From assembly GCA_963971575.1 (NCBI GenBank), contig OZ020611.1, positions 48,442,007 to 48,506,006 of the forward strand: a DNA stretch of 64,000 nucleotides, written 5' to 3'. Made by a program: the position numbers and the translations under genes. Positions 1-12,057 of this stretch are shown here, piece after piece. Positions within the stretch are counted from its first letter, which is position 1. Each line of letters starts with the position of its first letter. A model generated the notes under the pieces. The model was not told where the DNA came from, ran no database searches, and saw only the letters and a list, made by a program, of their open reading frames with translations. This stretch comes from Liopterus haemorrhoidalis. Lineage: Eukaryota > Arthropoda > Insecta > Coleoptera > Dytiscidae.

Positions 1-83
1 GTTCAGTGCCAGTTGAGTACGGCGGTATACAACAGGGGGTAAACCGCTTACACAAAGCGGCGACACAAAGCTGACACAAAGGG

Positions 84-283
84 CTAGAAAGCTCCTGCTG
101 CGATTCTAATTGCATTGTTTTCAGTTATATCAAGTTTCTTTAGTAACTGTTTATTGGCTGATGTGTATGCAATGCAGCTATAGTCGATTTTTGATCTGAT
201 CAGGGTTTTGTAAATATATAATATAATATCTTTATCTGCACCCCATTTTGTGTTTCCCAGACTTTTTAGGATGTTTAAACACC
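84..283 (-). pseudogene. Non-LTR retrotransposon RT fragment (thumb region)
   Basis: The minus strand reads through CLNILKSLGNTKWGAD, then IYKTLIRSKIDYSCIAY and ends NNAIRIAAGAF. This is the conserved region after the catalytic palm in Jockey/I/R1-type reverse transcriptases (family pattern: LSNTxWGADR..LYRALIRSKLDYG..LRIALGAF). Only about 65 residues remain; both the palm and the C-terminus are absent. Residues upstream of the CLNIL block do not match and look like flanking DNA. It is a dead 5'- and 3'-truncated copy. Confidence 0.75.
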
Positions 284-538
284 ACGTCGCCAGCACTGGT
301 TCTCTTCCGATTACCGCCGATAATAATGATGGGAGATCATGAGAGGTAAGTAACCATAGTAATAATAAATAATATTGTAATAACAATCTAATTGCTTTAC
401 AATAATAAATGGATTAAAATAGTATACACGACTGAAAAGTGACAGATGACCTAGGTAACAATAAATTGGACACCTACAAACAACGCCTACTTTGTTTGTG
501 AAAGAAGATTCGTTCTTGGAGGAACTAATACATAAGAG

Positions 539-793
539 TAGTGATTCTTCTCGAGAATTTCTCGAGAAAAAGTTTTAATTTTCATTTTTTATTTCTCGAC
601 AAATGTAAAATTTACTCGATGCCTTTACTTTAGTACTTTAAAGGTGATTATAATTTTAACATGTTTTTATCCTCTACAATATTTTCAACATTAAAAAAAG
701 ATGTATATTCTAATAATTATATAATTATTTTTCTCGAGATTTCTCGAGAATTCTCGAGAAAATAAGTTTAATGTCGAGAAATCAGAAACACTT
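539..793. mobile_element. hAT-type MITE with CTCGAG subterminal motifs
   Basis: A 255 bp insert flanked by an exact 8-bp direct repeat CATAAGAG (531-538 and 794-801). The ends are short and imperfect (TAGTGATTC at left; AAGTGTTTC read inward from the right). Both ends carry repeated palindromes TTCTCGAGAA / TTTCTCGAGA within about 60 bp of the terminus; the centre is plain AT-rich DNA. Eight-base duplications and Y-A-R-N-G-like ends indicate the hAT superfamily. There is no coding capacity. Confidence 0.75.
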
Positions 794-841
794 CATAAGA
801 GGCGTTCATGAAGAGACGAGGTAGACAAGGCCATGGAGTCC

Positions 842-1194
842 AGCAAGAGTTCATATACACTCCAGTTTTGCAAGTGAAAGATAGGAAATCCCTTCGTAAA
901 ATTATTATCGTTTTCCTAATTCTGCTGTCCTAGATTTTTACTAACTAAACTTAACCTAATTACCTAAATTGATCATATTTACTAGTTTATTACACTATTT
1001 TTAATGGGCTTAAATTTGGCGGAAAATAAAGTACTGTATACCTAAAAACTAGGTAATTAGCTTAGGTTTAGTTTAGTAAAAATCTAGAACAGCAGAATTA
1101 AGAAAATTAGGAAAACGATAATAGATAATAAACATTTGACGGAGGGATTTCCGATCTTTCACTTGCAAAACTGGTGTGTATATGAACTCCTGCT
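842..1194. repeat. Foldback MITE with ~125 bp inverted arms
   Basis: The left arm (from 842: AGCAAGAGTTCATATACAC) is repeated inverted at the right (ending 1194). It runs through shared blocks such as TTTTGCAAGTGAAAGAT, ATTATCGTTTTCCTAA, AATTCTGCTGT and CTAGATTTTTACTAACTAAA. The arms are separated by ~100 bp. I see no clear target-site duplication. Partial copies of the same arm occur at about 11235-11335 and 37505-37610, so this is a dispersed family. Confidence 0.75.
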
Positions 1195-1528
1195 AAAGCC
1201 TATAGGTGTGAGTGATTGTTTAAAATAGAACACTCCACTCTTCTTCATTGCAAGCACCAAGAAAACTCCTTGGTCTATTTTGATAAAATAGGTCCACACT
1301 TTGCTTCTTGGTAGTGAAATTTTTAAATAAAATACAAAAATGACTAATAATATTTTATAACCTCAAACGTAGCGGAAAAAGGCGCTAAACGGCAGCAACT
1401 TCTAAACCGTTCAACGCATATTTCTTGGCGTACTATGTCCTGCGCCATTCTTCTACCAGTTTTTAAATAAGTACAATTTTTAGAAGTGTTTCTTATTGAA
1501 AAAAATTTAATCACAGGAAATATTTATA
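1195..1528. other. Unassigned AT-rich DNA
   Basis: I see no ORF, known repeat or RNA gene here. The segment lies between a foldback MITE and the 8-bp duplication of the next hAT element. Confidence 0.5.
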
Positions 1529-1777
1529 TTTGCATACAGGGGCGGATAGGTACTACTAAACTGGCCAGGACTAATTGCGACATCGGCCCAAGAGTAAAGT
1601 AGAAAATTCAAGAAATATCTATTAATAATACTTTTTTTTTTCTTGGTAAATTTGTCTATTAATAACTTTTTCTTTATAAAAATGAATACTTATAAATAAT
1701 GGATACATAATTCAAATAAAAGGTGCATCACATTTCCACTCTAATTGGTCAGTCCTATATTTTATTTTTAAGTGTAC

Positions 1778-2005
1778 CTACAATAACTTTTCTTTTAGCA
1801 ATTTACTATTTTCGGCAATATCGTCAATCACGTCATCATAACAAATATTTACTAAAATGTCTCTTTCACTAGCCATCAACATGAATGTTTCTAAATAACT
1901 GGCAGATAATGAACTTCTTGATTTATTTTTTATGAACTTTCTTGAAATCTTCCTAATTTGATACAAAATTGTATGATTCTTCATGTAATTGATTTTTGCT
2001 GACAT
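1778..2005 (-). pseudogene. hAT transposase C-terminal (dimerisation) remnant
   Basis: The 75-residue frame includes RSSLSASYLETFMLMASERD followed by ILVNICYDDVIDDIAENSK. This resembles the final segment of hAT transposases (pattern: RL..L..LSIEHDLLKSLDFSDIIDDFAxKKARK), where the hAT C-terminal dimerisation domain ends just before the stop. The DDE-containing upstream part is not recognisable. Its position 240 bp inside the left terminus and its inward minus-strand orientation fit a transposase end abutting the element's 3' terminus. The assignment rests on this short match plus the element ends. Confidence 0.55.
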
Positions 2006-2408
2006 TTTCTTTAAAATATTTCAATAGTTCAAAAGTAAAAGTTCAATTGTAAAATGTAAACTTAATATATCACTTTCTTCATTGCTTTTAAAATATGATT
2101 CTACTGATTATTTATGTTCCACTTAACTCATGTTTCTCTATGCACTAACCAACATGACAACAATCATGCATGCCTGTTGTGAATGAACTTTTACTTACAT
2201 CTTCACAAAATGCCAAACATACGGAACAAAATAAAACGAAACAAAATAAAAAATATTGTATTTGAAGGTTGAATTGAGTCAAATTTGAAAAATCTATTAA
2301 AATCAAGTCTTTGAGGTTAATTAAAATAATTAAATTCAGTATCTAAATCAGGAAAAACAGTACATATTATATTAACTTAATTTTTTGAGCAACTACGTTC
2401 CATTAATA

Positions 2409-2957
<549 letters not shown>

Positions 2958-3441
2958 GTTGTACACATTTTCATGTCCCTGAAATAAAGTTTCAGTATTA
3001 AATGCAATTATTACCTTATCATCAATTTCTTCACAAAATTTTTCAATTTGATTCTCATTTATGCTCATTAACTTTTCACACTAAATTTTCACGACTTTAC
3101 TCACCGCCTTTTTCACCACTTTTATTTACATTTTGTTACAGTTCTCAGTTTGATTTCTAATTTCTTCATTTTCTTTTCACGTAATTTTTTTGCACCATCT
3201 TAACGCTTCTGCATTGTACTACATTTTTTATTCATTTTCATTTACAACATTTATTAATGTTTGTTGTTAATTTTGTAGCTCACAAATCGATTGTGAATAT
3301 TAAACTGAGTGAATTTAGTGAAAAGAAATATGTTATTTACAGTATTAAGCGAAACCGAGTAATGCAATAAAAGCGGCAACCTGCCTTTATCAAAATATTT
3401 TCACTTCACCACAAGCCAACATTGTTATGTTGGCTCCCTAG

Positions 3442-4595
3442 TAGGGTTGTACATCGAAGGCAAAACATCGATGTTTAACATCGATGTTAACATCGGCGCT
3501 TAATATCGATGTTGAAAAAACATCGAAGGAAAAACATCGATGTATCGGAAACATCGATGTTTTATTAATATTAAAAAAAGCTATTTATTTATATTATATA
3601 GGTTTTATTTAATAATGTAAATATAAAATACGAAAAAAGTAACATATAATACACAAAAAGTATTTATTAGATTTTTAAATAGAAATATTCCTTTTTGATA
3701 GTATTTAATTTCACATTAACATTATTATACCCAATATAATCATCCTAATTTGTACCTACAGTCTATTCTAAACGATTAGGCGGAACTAACCGCAATTTTC
3801 TTTTTTGTAATTTGTCTTTAGCTATTTTTTTATATATTGAATTTGTAGTTTCCTGAACAAAATGATCAAAAGCTTCAATCAATCGGTAAAAGTAACTAGA
3901 ATTGAAAATCTAGTTCCGCCTAAACCAAAGGAACAAACCTTACTATTTTTACATTTCTAAAATGAAATATTGGATTTTATTACAATACTAATATAGTAAT
4001 CTTAATGGTAATTTTATATTATTTAACATAAAAATAACACTGTCATACACAATTATTTTTATACTTTTTTAAGCTGAAATAAAGTCTGTTCCTTTGGTTT
4101 AGGCGGAACTAGATTTTCAATTCTAGTTACTTTTACCGCTTAATTGAAGCTTTTGATCATTTTGTTCAGGAAAAGCCAACTTCAATATATAAAAAAAATA
4201 GCTAATGGCAACTTACAAAAATCCAGGGATTGGAGGAATAACAACTGGGAAAGTGTCAACAAGACTCAAAAAGAAAAAGTGTGTTGACGTCTTTGGTCAT
4301 TCGCATTGTTTGCAAAAATTAGAAGTTTCTTCTTATTTTTTCGTATTCTGCTAACTGTTAAGAAGAATAAAAACTAACATTATTAGTATTGTTATATCAC
4401 AATAGATGGCGCTATATATTTTGTGTACTAATTTTAATAAAAATTAAATTTTTAAGATTCCAGCGCCTCTAGCTGTAGTTTCTGAATTTCAAAGTTTAAA
4501 CATCGACATCGGTAGTAGACATCGATGTTTTATCGATACTATCGCCAGCTGACCATCGATGTTTTCGATACATTGATGTTTTTTTCCCATCCCTA
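3442..4595. mobile_element. hAT-type element with CATCGATG arrays, copy 1
   Basis: 1,154 bp insert with an exact 8-bp target duplication CTCCCTAG (3434-3441 and 4596-4603). The ends are TAGGGTTGTACATCGAAGG at left and TAGGGATGGGAAAAAAACA read inward from the right. The first ~120 bp and last ~100 bp are packed with the self-complementary motif AACATCGATGTT and variants. A second, inverted copy is at 5330-6938. No transposase is visible. A foldback insert occupies 3803-4232. Confidence 0.9.
3803..4232. repeat. Foldback repeat nested in CATCGATG element
   Basis: Arms of about 145 bp (3803-3948 and 4083-4232) are inverted copies. They share TTAGCTATTTTTTTATATATTG, CCTGAACAAAATGATCAAAAG, GTAACTAGAATTGAAAATC and TAGTTCCGCCTAAACC. 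The motif TTTAGGCGGAACTA also occurs just outside the left arm (about 3775). The centre is ~135 bp of AT-rich DNA. Related GGAACTA ends are seen near 41632 and at 49917-50303. Confidence 0.7.
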
Positions 4596-4889
4596 CTCCC
4601 TAGTCCCTAGTCATCATTTTTATATTACCTTAATATTTATTGTTTCTACATCAAATCAATAATGTTCATTGTTCATTTCTGAATTGATATATTCTGAACA
4701 ATTGCTATTCAGTTATATGAGAGATATAAATAGATAAATTTTAACGCTTTATTCTCCACATTTTTCAAAAATGTTTTGTCATGCTTTTTATGATCGGCCC
4801 AACTGGCCCATTTAGTTATCGGCCCACCAGGCATTTGACCGGTAGCCCGCCGGATGTATCCGCCTCTGTGTGAATAAATAAAAATTTTA

Positions 4890-5061
4890 CGATATTGTAT
4901 TAACAAAAAAAATAAAAAAAAAAATGATGAGACTATACGATACTGGGTCAAATGTACTGATATCAAGAAAGTATCGGAAAATTAGTATCGATACTAAAAA
5001 CGCGATATTGAATGACAAATATCGATGCTGGTATCGTATCAATAGTATCGGAACATCCCTA
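4890..5061. mobile_element. Truncated hAT-like end with TATCGATA motifs
   Basis: The right terminus at 5061, read inward, is TAGGGATGTTCCGATACTAT. It is followed by repeated GTATCGATAC-like motifs over ~110 bp. The end sequence parallels the TAGGGATG ends of the two CATCGATG elements, but the motif differs. No matching left end or 8-bp duplication could be found, so it is probably a truncated copy. Confidence 0.45.
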
Positions 5062-5329
5062 TTTATAGCCTGTCACAATCAAATAGATATATAATCATAT
5101 ACAAATCAAATAGAGCCCCTGATTAAACTAAGACAAAAATATGTCGGTAATGACTAGGAATTCACGATTGTGACAAACTGAATAGTGATTATGACAAGAG
5201 AGCTACAAAATGTTAATATTCAGTGCCAATTAATTCCTGTTGGTACAAATAATGCCTTAATAAATCAAAGGCACGAACTTATTGGACACACAATAGTATA
5301 AGAATAGTTTTCACAAAATTGGTATAGAG

Positions 5330-6938
5330 TAGGGATGGGAAAAAAACATCGATGTATCGAAAACATCGAAGTCTTTTCTGAAAACATCGATGTTTTTACC
5401 ATCGATGTTCAGGTGGCGATAGTATCGATAAAACATCGATGTCTACTACCGATGTCGATGTTTAAACTTTGATATTCAGAAACTACCGCTAGAGGCGCTG
5501 GAATCTTAAAATTTTTATTTTTATTAAAATTAGTACACAAAATATAAGCGCAATCTATTGTAATATAACAATACTAATAGTGTTAGTTTTTATTCTTCTT
5601 AACAGTTAGCAGAATAAGAAGAAAACTTCTAATTTTTGCAAATAATGACAACGACCAACGACACCAACACACTTGTTTTGCTCTTTGAGTTTTGTTGTCG
5701 AGCAATTTTTTGTATAAGTGAACGAGGTAAATAAAGTGAAATTAAATAGAAATAATCTATTGTTATGGTACTTGCTAAAAATGCCGCCAAAAAGTATATA
5801 TTGTATATAGAGTTGTCTACCACATATCCGTCCCTATATAAAATAGCCCCGAAATTTTAAAATGTTGTCGCCACCTCTGTACCGTCAGGAAGTTTATTTT
5901 CTAAAGAAGGCTTTACATTATCACAACAGAGAAATGGATTAAAGGGAAAGACACTTTCCCAGTTATTATTCCTACAATCTCTAGAATTGCCATATTGGGA
6001 AATGTAAATTTATTAATATAAAATAATTATAAGCTGTTCACTTTTGTAAGAACAAACTAAGTGGAAATTAAGTTTGCAACTGTTTGCACATTTGAAACTG
6101 TATGTCATGTTGGCACTACAGAAAAATAATTTGAAAAGTCAGATTATAAATGTCATTTAAAAAAATATCGTTTGTCATATTTCATTTTGAATAGTGACAT
6201 CTTAAATAGTTTGTAAATATAATACTAACCTAAAATAATACAAATATTACCCCAAACTGTAAAGCCCTTTTTACAATATAACCAAGTTTATAAAAGTCAG
6301 TAATACGCTATAAAAATCACTAAAATAACCAGATTTAGTTTGTGAAAGAGAACAGCTTATACAAGCCGTTCACTTTTGTAAGGACAAACTAGATCTGGTT
6401 ACTTTTATAGTGTATTACTGACTTTAAATGTCAATTAAAAATATTCCCTACGCTGTAAAACAGACTTTAGGTTTATAGGTTATAATCATTATAATTAAGA
6501 TATCATTTTTCATTATGACATATGTCAAATGGATCGAAATTTTAAAAAAGTGACATTTTTTAATACCAACATGACATAGAGTTTCAAAGGTGCAAACTAT
6601 TGAAAACAAATTTTCCTCTTAGTTTGTTCTTTTAAATGTGAACAGCTTATAAAGTCTGTTCCAAACGGTTATAAGCAGCGGCGGGGCATTTGAATGTGTC
6701 AATCTATTACACAATCTATTTAAAAATCTAATAAATGATTTTTTTCGTATTTTATCTTTACATTATTAAATAAAACCTATACAATGTAAATAAATAGTTT
6801 TTTTTTAATATTAATAAAACATCGATGTTTCCGATACATCGATGTTATCCCTTCGATGTTTTTTCAACATCGATAGTAAAACGCCGATGTTAACATCGAT
6901 GTTCAACATCGATGTTTTGCCTTCGATGTACAACCCTA
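5330..6938. mobile_element. hAT-type element with CATCGATG arrays, copy 2 (inverted)
   Basis: 1,609 bp insert flanked by an exact 8-bp duplication GTATAGAG (5322-5329 and 6939-6946). It starts TAGGGATGGGAAAAAAACAT and ends ...TTCGATGTACAACCCTA, the inverse order of copy 1. CATCGATG arrays fill both ends. Sequence just inside the left array matches copy 1 in inverse (the stretch around CTAGAGGCGCTGGAATCTTA). The middle differs because of a separate foldback insertion (6031-6652). Confidence 0.9.
6031..6652. repeat. Foldback repeat nested in CATCGATG copy 2
   Basis: Begins TAAGCTGTTCACTTTTGTAA and ends with the inverse of that (TTAAATGTGAACAGCTTATA). Blocks around TGCAAACTGTTTGCAC / GTTTGCACCTTTGAAAC and ATGTCATGTTGG pair across the insert. 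A further pair of ends meets near 6355-6365 (GAACAGCTTAT then ACAAGCCGTTCACTTTTG). The structure could therefore be two head-to-head short MITEs rather than one. There is no coding potential. Confidence 0.6.
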
Positions 6939-7060
6939 GTATAGAGCCCCATACTGATAACGGCATTACTTCAGCTAGGCATCACAGAGAACTTATTCTT
7001 GTAATTCTTAGTTTAAACATGCATCTATCAACAATCAACCATACTGTTCAAAGCACTATA

Positions 7061-7895
7061 GTCCGTTCAAATGTTAAAATACAGTATTGTTCTTATGGGA
7101 AATGGGAGCAGTGTTGCCAAATATTGTAAAAGTGTAAAATATGGCAAAGAACCCACAAAATTATGCATAATTTTACATTCTTTTGTTGATAATTTATTCA
7201 AAGTAAATGGAAAAAGTATCAGGGAATAGTATATTCTGTAACAAGGTTGGAATGAGAAAATTCGATGCGAGTGGAACATTCAGAGCGCGAGCCGCAAGCG
7301 AGCGTGAGGAACCACGAGCAACGAATTTTCTCATTCCAACCGAGTCACAGACCATACTTTCTCCACAACCACCAAAAAGAAAAACAAATTAACAAATAAT
7401 TATTTTAACAAACATTTTATCTTAAAATATAATTTATATTACATAACAAATTAATCAATTAATTAAACTATTTTTTTTATTTACTATTTGTTTAATTTTA
7501 ATTTAATTTGCCGCACATCGGCCACTTTTTTAGGTTAGAAAGTTATGTTGCATTTATTTAATGTAAACGTTGCATATATCTTAATGTTACCCTACAAAAA
7601 CAAAAGACAACAAGCATGGAATAGTTATTCCATAACAAGTGATGGAATGAAATACATGCAAAATGCATAAGAAGATAAGTGCTTTAGAATAACATTCCAT
7701 TAGAATTGTTAAATTCTATAGTGGTCGTGGAGAAAAATGATTAAACATTTGTATCGCATTTACAGCTGACTCGCGCGATTTACAGTTGACAACCTCGGCA
7801 AGACAGAAAAGGATAGTGTTATTGTTAACTTATTAGAGAGTATGAAAAAGAACTACTCCATTTGCCCTATACTGCATTCTAATGTTTAAACGGAC
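7061..7895. mobile_element. TA-flanked element with GTCCGTT ends
   Basis: The left end GTCCGTTCAAATGTTAAAAT and the right end, read inward, GTCCGTTTAAACATTAGAAT form ~30 bp inverted repeats extending to CAGTAT. Both are bordered by TATA, consistent with a TA duplication of the Tc1/mariner group. No transposase was recognised. A strong hairpin lies inside (7228-7363). The end resembles that of the element at 19578-19905 (GTCCGTACC). Confidence 0.6.
7228..7363. repeat. GC-rich hairpin (inverted repeat)
   Basis: GGTTGGAATGAGAAAATTCG (about 7246-7265) recurs inverted at about 7323-7342, a perfect 19-20 bp stem. The pairing continues outward imperfectly (AGTATATTCTGTAAC against AGTATGGTCTGTGAC). 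The loop (GAGCGCGAGCCGCAAGCGAGC) is much more GC-rich than its surroundings. A looser relative may be present near 7613-7700. Confidence 0.7.
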
Positions 7896-8020
7896 TATAG
7901 CTCATCAGTGTTTGGAGAAAGATCTCAAACTTTATCGCTATCAGTATTTTAATCTATCATTATTCTAAGCGTTGGGATAAATGTGTATGGAAGCAAGAGG
8001 ATTAGTTTGCAAAATAATAT

Positions 8021-8038
8021 TTCACACACACACACACA

Positions 8039-8069
<31 letters not shown>

Positions 8070-8116
8070 GCGCACTCAGGCACGCACGCACGCTCGCACG
8101 CACGCACGCACGCACG
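8021..8116. repeat. (CA)n/(CACG)n microsatellite
   Basis: A short (CA)n run passes into repeated CACG/GCAC tetramers with a few substitutions. It abuts the truncated left edge of the composite repeat at 8117. Confidence 0.95.
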
Positions 8117-8794
8117 TAAGCCCAATTAAAAATTAAATGCAACATTTACCAAAATATAACTAGAATTTTGACAAAATAATTTAAACAAAATTAAAATGCA
8201 AAAAAAAAATGAAAAAATAAAAATTGACGGGATTCGAACACAGTTTCTTACAGTAGTTTCAACTCACTAAGCGTCAACGCTACCACTGTGCTATACAGGA
8301 TCACTCGTTTACTATGTTAAATAGCGGATTAAATATATTACATATTTTACTTAAAAACACAAAAAATGCGTTATTTTCCGAAAACATAATCTGATCAAAA
8401 ATTCCTGTTGTACTATTCCGGTTCACACCAATGTACATTACTGAGAATTTTTTCAGATTTTTTAGTTTAAACCATCTGGGCTACAGGGTGCAGGACAAAA
8501 AAATTTTTTTTGCAAAATTTTGGCTAAAATGGCCTCAAAATAATTTATTTTGCAAAAATAACATTTTGATCGTTAATCCACGTACCAAGGGCTTTCATTT
8601 GATACCCTACACAGAATTGTAAAAAAAAATTTTTTTTTTCGATGAGCATATATTTATTTATATTTTTAGGATTTTTAGATGTTTTAGTATTTTTCCTATG
8701 TGCGGGTCAAAGAGTTGTATAAGCATGCCAAATTTCAACTCTCTAGGTTTAGCCGTTTGGCTACAATTTTTACCGAACAGACAGACAGACAGAT

Positions 8795-8861
<67 letters not shown>

Positions 8862-8915
8862 TGACAAAATGACGGTATAAGGGTTTTTTGGTCATACCTA
8901 CAAAACCCTAAAAAA
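8117..8915 (+). repeat. Composite AGGGTTT repeat, copy A (5' truncated)
   Basis: Aligns to copies B, C and D from the CAAAATATAACTAGAATTTT block onward. It passes through a tRNA-like segment (8225-8300), the conserved GAAAACATAATCTGATCAAA block, a GCATGCCAAATTTCAACTCTC block and a (CAGA)n tract with interruptions (8779-8861), to the terminus CATACCTACAAAACCCTAAA. The left terminus with TTTTCACACA is missing. No ORF is shared among copies, so it is non-coding. Confidence 0.85.
8225..8300 (-). other. tRNA-like block in composite repeat A
   Basis: On the minus strand, TAGCACAGTGG matches the Pol III A-box and TGTTCGAATCC the B-box, spaced as in a tRNA gene. It is followed by an AT-rich tail. 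I could not fold a convincing cloverleaf with a paired acceptor, so I regard this as tRNA-derived promoter sequence inside a repeat, not a working tRNA. Confidence 0.55.
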
Positions 8916-10427
8916 ACTTATTTGTGCGCTCATGAATTTCGTTATAACTTTGGAAAAACTGAATCAATTTTAATAAAACACAGCCTAAAATCTGACCATT
9001 TTATGTATCTACAAATGGAAAAAAGTCGTACGAAATTCGAATCAGCAGTTCTCGAAAAATGCGTTAAATATAAACCGAAAACATTGAGTTTGTATCGTGT
9101 ACCAACTATGCCGATGACAGAACCTATTGTGCTCAAATGTAAAATAATATAAATTAAAAAATATGTTAACATGGACTTAACTAGTAAGAAATACCGCAAA
9201 ATTTACAAAGCTCACTACTCTTTCGTCATACACTAGATTGCGAGAATTTAAACAGATAGTGCTTTTATATGTGTGTCGCCAAGACAGTACTTGCAATTTT
9301 ACAGCAGTATATGCAATTCAAAGTTTAAATAACAGATTTCGTTATTTTACAATTTTTTCTTTAACTGTCAACCATAGGAACACTGTCAACAATTGGTGCT
9401 CTTACCTTAGATATTTTTATATCGTTCAACAAATTTTGCAAATGTCTAGTTTAGCAACAGTTTACACACGTCTTAAAAACACGACGCACAAGTTAAAAAA
9501 AATTTTTTTCACATTGGCGCCTTTTTTAATGTTTTAAACACCATTTATAGTGACCAAAAAAAAGTCATTAGTTAATTGTAATTATATACATAATTTTTTT
9601 TTTTTTGGATTTGACAACCACATACATTCTTACAGGTTACTTCGCTGGAAACAAGCATGTCTCTATAATATCTTAGTCTTATTTCACGTAATCTAACATT
9701 CCAAAATAAAAACACACATTCCATCATAGAAAGTACAATAAATAATTTAAACGTTAAATTTACTTACAATTTAATGCACTACTGCACTGAATATTGTTTA
9801 TCTACTATTTTTCAATCTTGGGTTTATTTACTCCCCTTCTCAATTAAATAATCAACTTTGGTGAAATATAAAATAAAGAAAAATAATATAACAGCTGATG
9901 AGCAAACAGATTTTTACGGAGGATTGGTTTAATAAAATAGAAATTATAAAATATTAATTACAAGTATCAAAATTATTTTTATTTATTTGTTGTAATTTTT
10001 GTACTTATAAACTGAGTGATAACACCAAAATGGTACATGAACAGTCGGGTGTAATATTAATATATACCTATCGACAGAGCAAGTTACAGCGCATATGCGC
10101 TCTGGTCGCAATCCTAGTACTAATTTTTAAATTATATTGTTGATTATACTATGTTCTCTACACCTACAACATATCGCGCCCCCGTAAGATATGTGATACA
10201 TTGATCAAGAATATGAAATTGTTCAGGAGAGAAGAAAGATAATTACCTAATTTAAAATGCCTGGTATTTAATTGATCAGAAAATTCTGTGGTATTGATCA
10301 GAAGTATGTGAAAAATAATGATCAGAAAAAATATTGAATGGATCAGAAAAAAAATATTGATTTGTTTAGAAAACATATAGAAAATATCGAAAAATTTCTC
10401 AAATATTTTAGAAATAAATTAAAAGAA
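8916..10427. other. Unassigned AT-rich DNA
   Basis: Several small ORFs (8922-9152 +, 9238-9537 +) match nothing I recognise and lack coding character. Noted small features: a 14-bp palindrome AGCGCATATGCGCT near 10089, and an irregular cluster of GATCAGAA-type octamers between about 10199 and 10350. Confidence 0.5.
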
Positions 10428-10429
10428 TA

Positions 10430-11009
10430 CAGTCGATTCCGCTTAATTGGGACACATCGGGACTTAGACATTTTGGCCCAATTAAGCGGCTGCCTCAATT
10501 AAGCGAATTTCACATAAAATTAAACAATGCATATTTTTCTTTCAATAATTTTATTTTATAAACTCTTGGACAAAACTATAAATTACATATAACCAAAAAA
10601 TATAAACTTTTAAGAAAAAAAAAAATAATAAATTCCAAAATAAAATAATAAATAGGTACATACAATTTAAATCAATGCAAAAATGCGTCAAGGGTAGTCA
10701 GTCTTTTGTTTTTGTAACATTTCACTTCTACAAAATAAGCACAGGTATTCAGTGCGGCTCCCTTCATTTCCTTCCTGCATAAAATAACGCTGTTATATTA
10801 AATACTTTGTACATATTTTTTCTTGAGAATATGTGTAACATAATATGTACTGTGATTTTAAATTTACTGTCCCAATTAAGCGGAATGTTGTCCCAATTAA
10901 ACATGTAAATTTACTGTTGGTTCCTTGGTTTGGTTTCTGTTCTTTGAGATTTGGCCCAAATAAGCGGCTGCCCCAATTAAGCGGCGGCCCAATTAAGCGG
11001 AATCGTCTG
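10430..11009. mobile_element. pogo/Tigger-type MITE
   Basis: 580 bp bordered by TA on both sides (10428-10429, 11010-11011). The left end CAGTCGATTCCGCTTAATTG and the right end read inward CAGACGATTCCGCTTAATTG are nearly identical. Both ends carry repeated CCAATTAAGCGG units, which resembles subterminal structure of Tigger/pogo elements as I know them. The interior is AT-rich and carries no transposase. Confidence 0.85.
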
Positions 11010-11029
11010 TATTTCATAAATATGACAAG

Positions 11030-11098
11030 AAAGCCCTATATTAATGATGTTCAACATAGGGCGATCCGTCTTATTTTTAAACTACCTGCATTAAATTA
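11030..11098 (+). pseudogene. Possible LINE RT scrap
   Basis: Twenty-three residues (RKPYINDVQHRAIRLIFKLP) resemble the RT thumb pattern (IQxLQNRAIRIIFxLP). It starts just outside the pogo MITE. It is too short for a firm assignment. Confidence 0.35.
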
Positions 11099-11139
11099 AT
11101 TATGTGATTATATTTCCATTATAAATATTTATTTCTTTT

Positions 11140-11340
11140 TAGGGTTTCGTACGTATTATAACGAAACATTTACTTATGTGTTAGCCTTTCTGACATCTGT
11201 GTGTCTTTAAACCAACTGCGGTGGCTTCGTAAAATGTTTATTATTTATAATCGTTTATATAATTCTGCTGTCTAATTTAGGTTTAGATTTTTACTAACTA
11301 ATTCTAACCTAATTACTTAAATTGATCATATTTACTGTTC
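11140..11340 (+). repeat. Fragments of composite-repeat end and foldback MITE
   Basis: TTTTTAGGGTTTCGTACGTA (about 11139) resembles the composite-repeat terminus. From about 11235, AATTCTGCTGTCTAATTTAG and GATTTTTACTAACTAATTCT match the arm of the 842-1194 foldback family. Both are partial. Confidence 0.5.
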
Positions 11341-11574
11341 GTTTTAGTAATTTTGGAGATTTGTTGAAATCGGCGTGATGATTTTTGTTAGGTTATGTAA
11401 AAACGTATTTATATGTCTGACTCATTAAAACAACTCACTAGCTATGAGTTTGGAAAACTATCGACAATCGACATCGTATAACGTATTAAATTTAGAGCTC
11501 TGAACGATTGCTCGCGTTACCATATGACAAACTTGTTATTGACAATCAACAGCGAACAACTCATAGCCTATAGT

Positions 11575-11971
11575 CAGTGGCGGATCTAGCTTTTTGGGGG
11601 CCCAGGGGTTAAAATTACCAAGGGACCCTACACATGTTTCAATCAAAAAATTTAAAAAATAAAAGATAGTAATGTTTTAGTTACTGATCGTTCCTTGAGG
11701 TCATAAGTGATAAAAATTAATCACGTTGGATATAATTTTTTTATTAGCTGGCGCTTCACTTATGTTGATTTTTAATAAATATTAGTAAAAATTTGTGTTT
11801 TTAATTTTTTTGTGTTGCTTTTTAAAGTAATATTTTTGTTTTGATCTTTTCTCTTATAAGCCGTACTTGGTATAGAAACATAATAGGTATATGTCCGAGA
11901 AGTTGGGGGCCCTTTGCGGATCTGGGACCCAGGGCTTAAGCCCTATTAGTCCGTATGTAGATCCGCCACTG
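11575..11971. mobile_element. hAT MITE (CAGTGGCGGATC ends)
   Basis: 397 bp flanked by an exact 8-bp duplication CCTATAGT (11567-11574, 11972-11979). Inverted termini CAGTGGCGGATCTA are identical for 14 bases, and the subterminal regions are GGGCCC-rich. The interior is AT-rich and non-coding. Confidence 0.93.
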
Positions 11972-12057
11972 CCTATAGTCGGCTAATTTAAGAGTTCTAA
12001 ACGTAGCTTTATTTCAACATACGTATTTCTTTACTACTCAGAATTCAGGTATCATAC

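Noticed and set aside
547..790. TTCTCGAGAA cluster as heat-shock or other promoter elements
   Set aside because: The motifs sit symmetrically at both ends of an 8-bp-duplicated insertion, so a subterminal repeat role explains them better, and no gene lies nearby.
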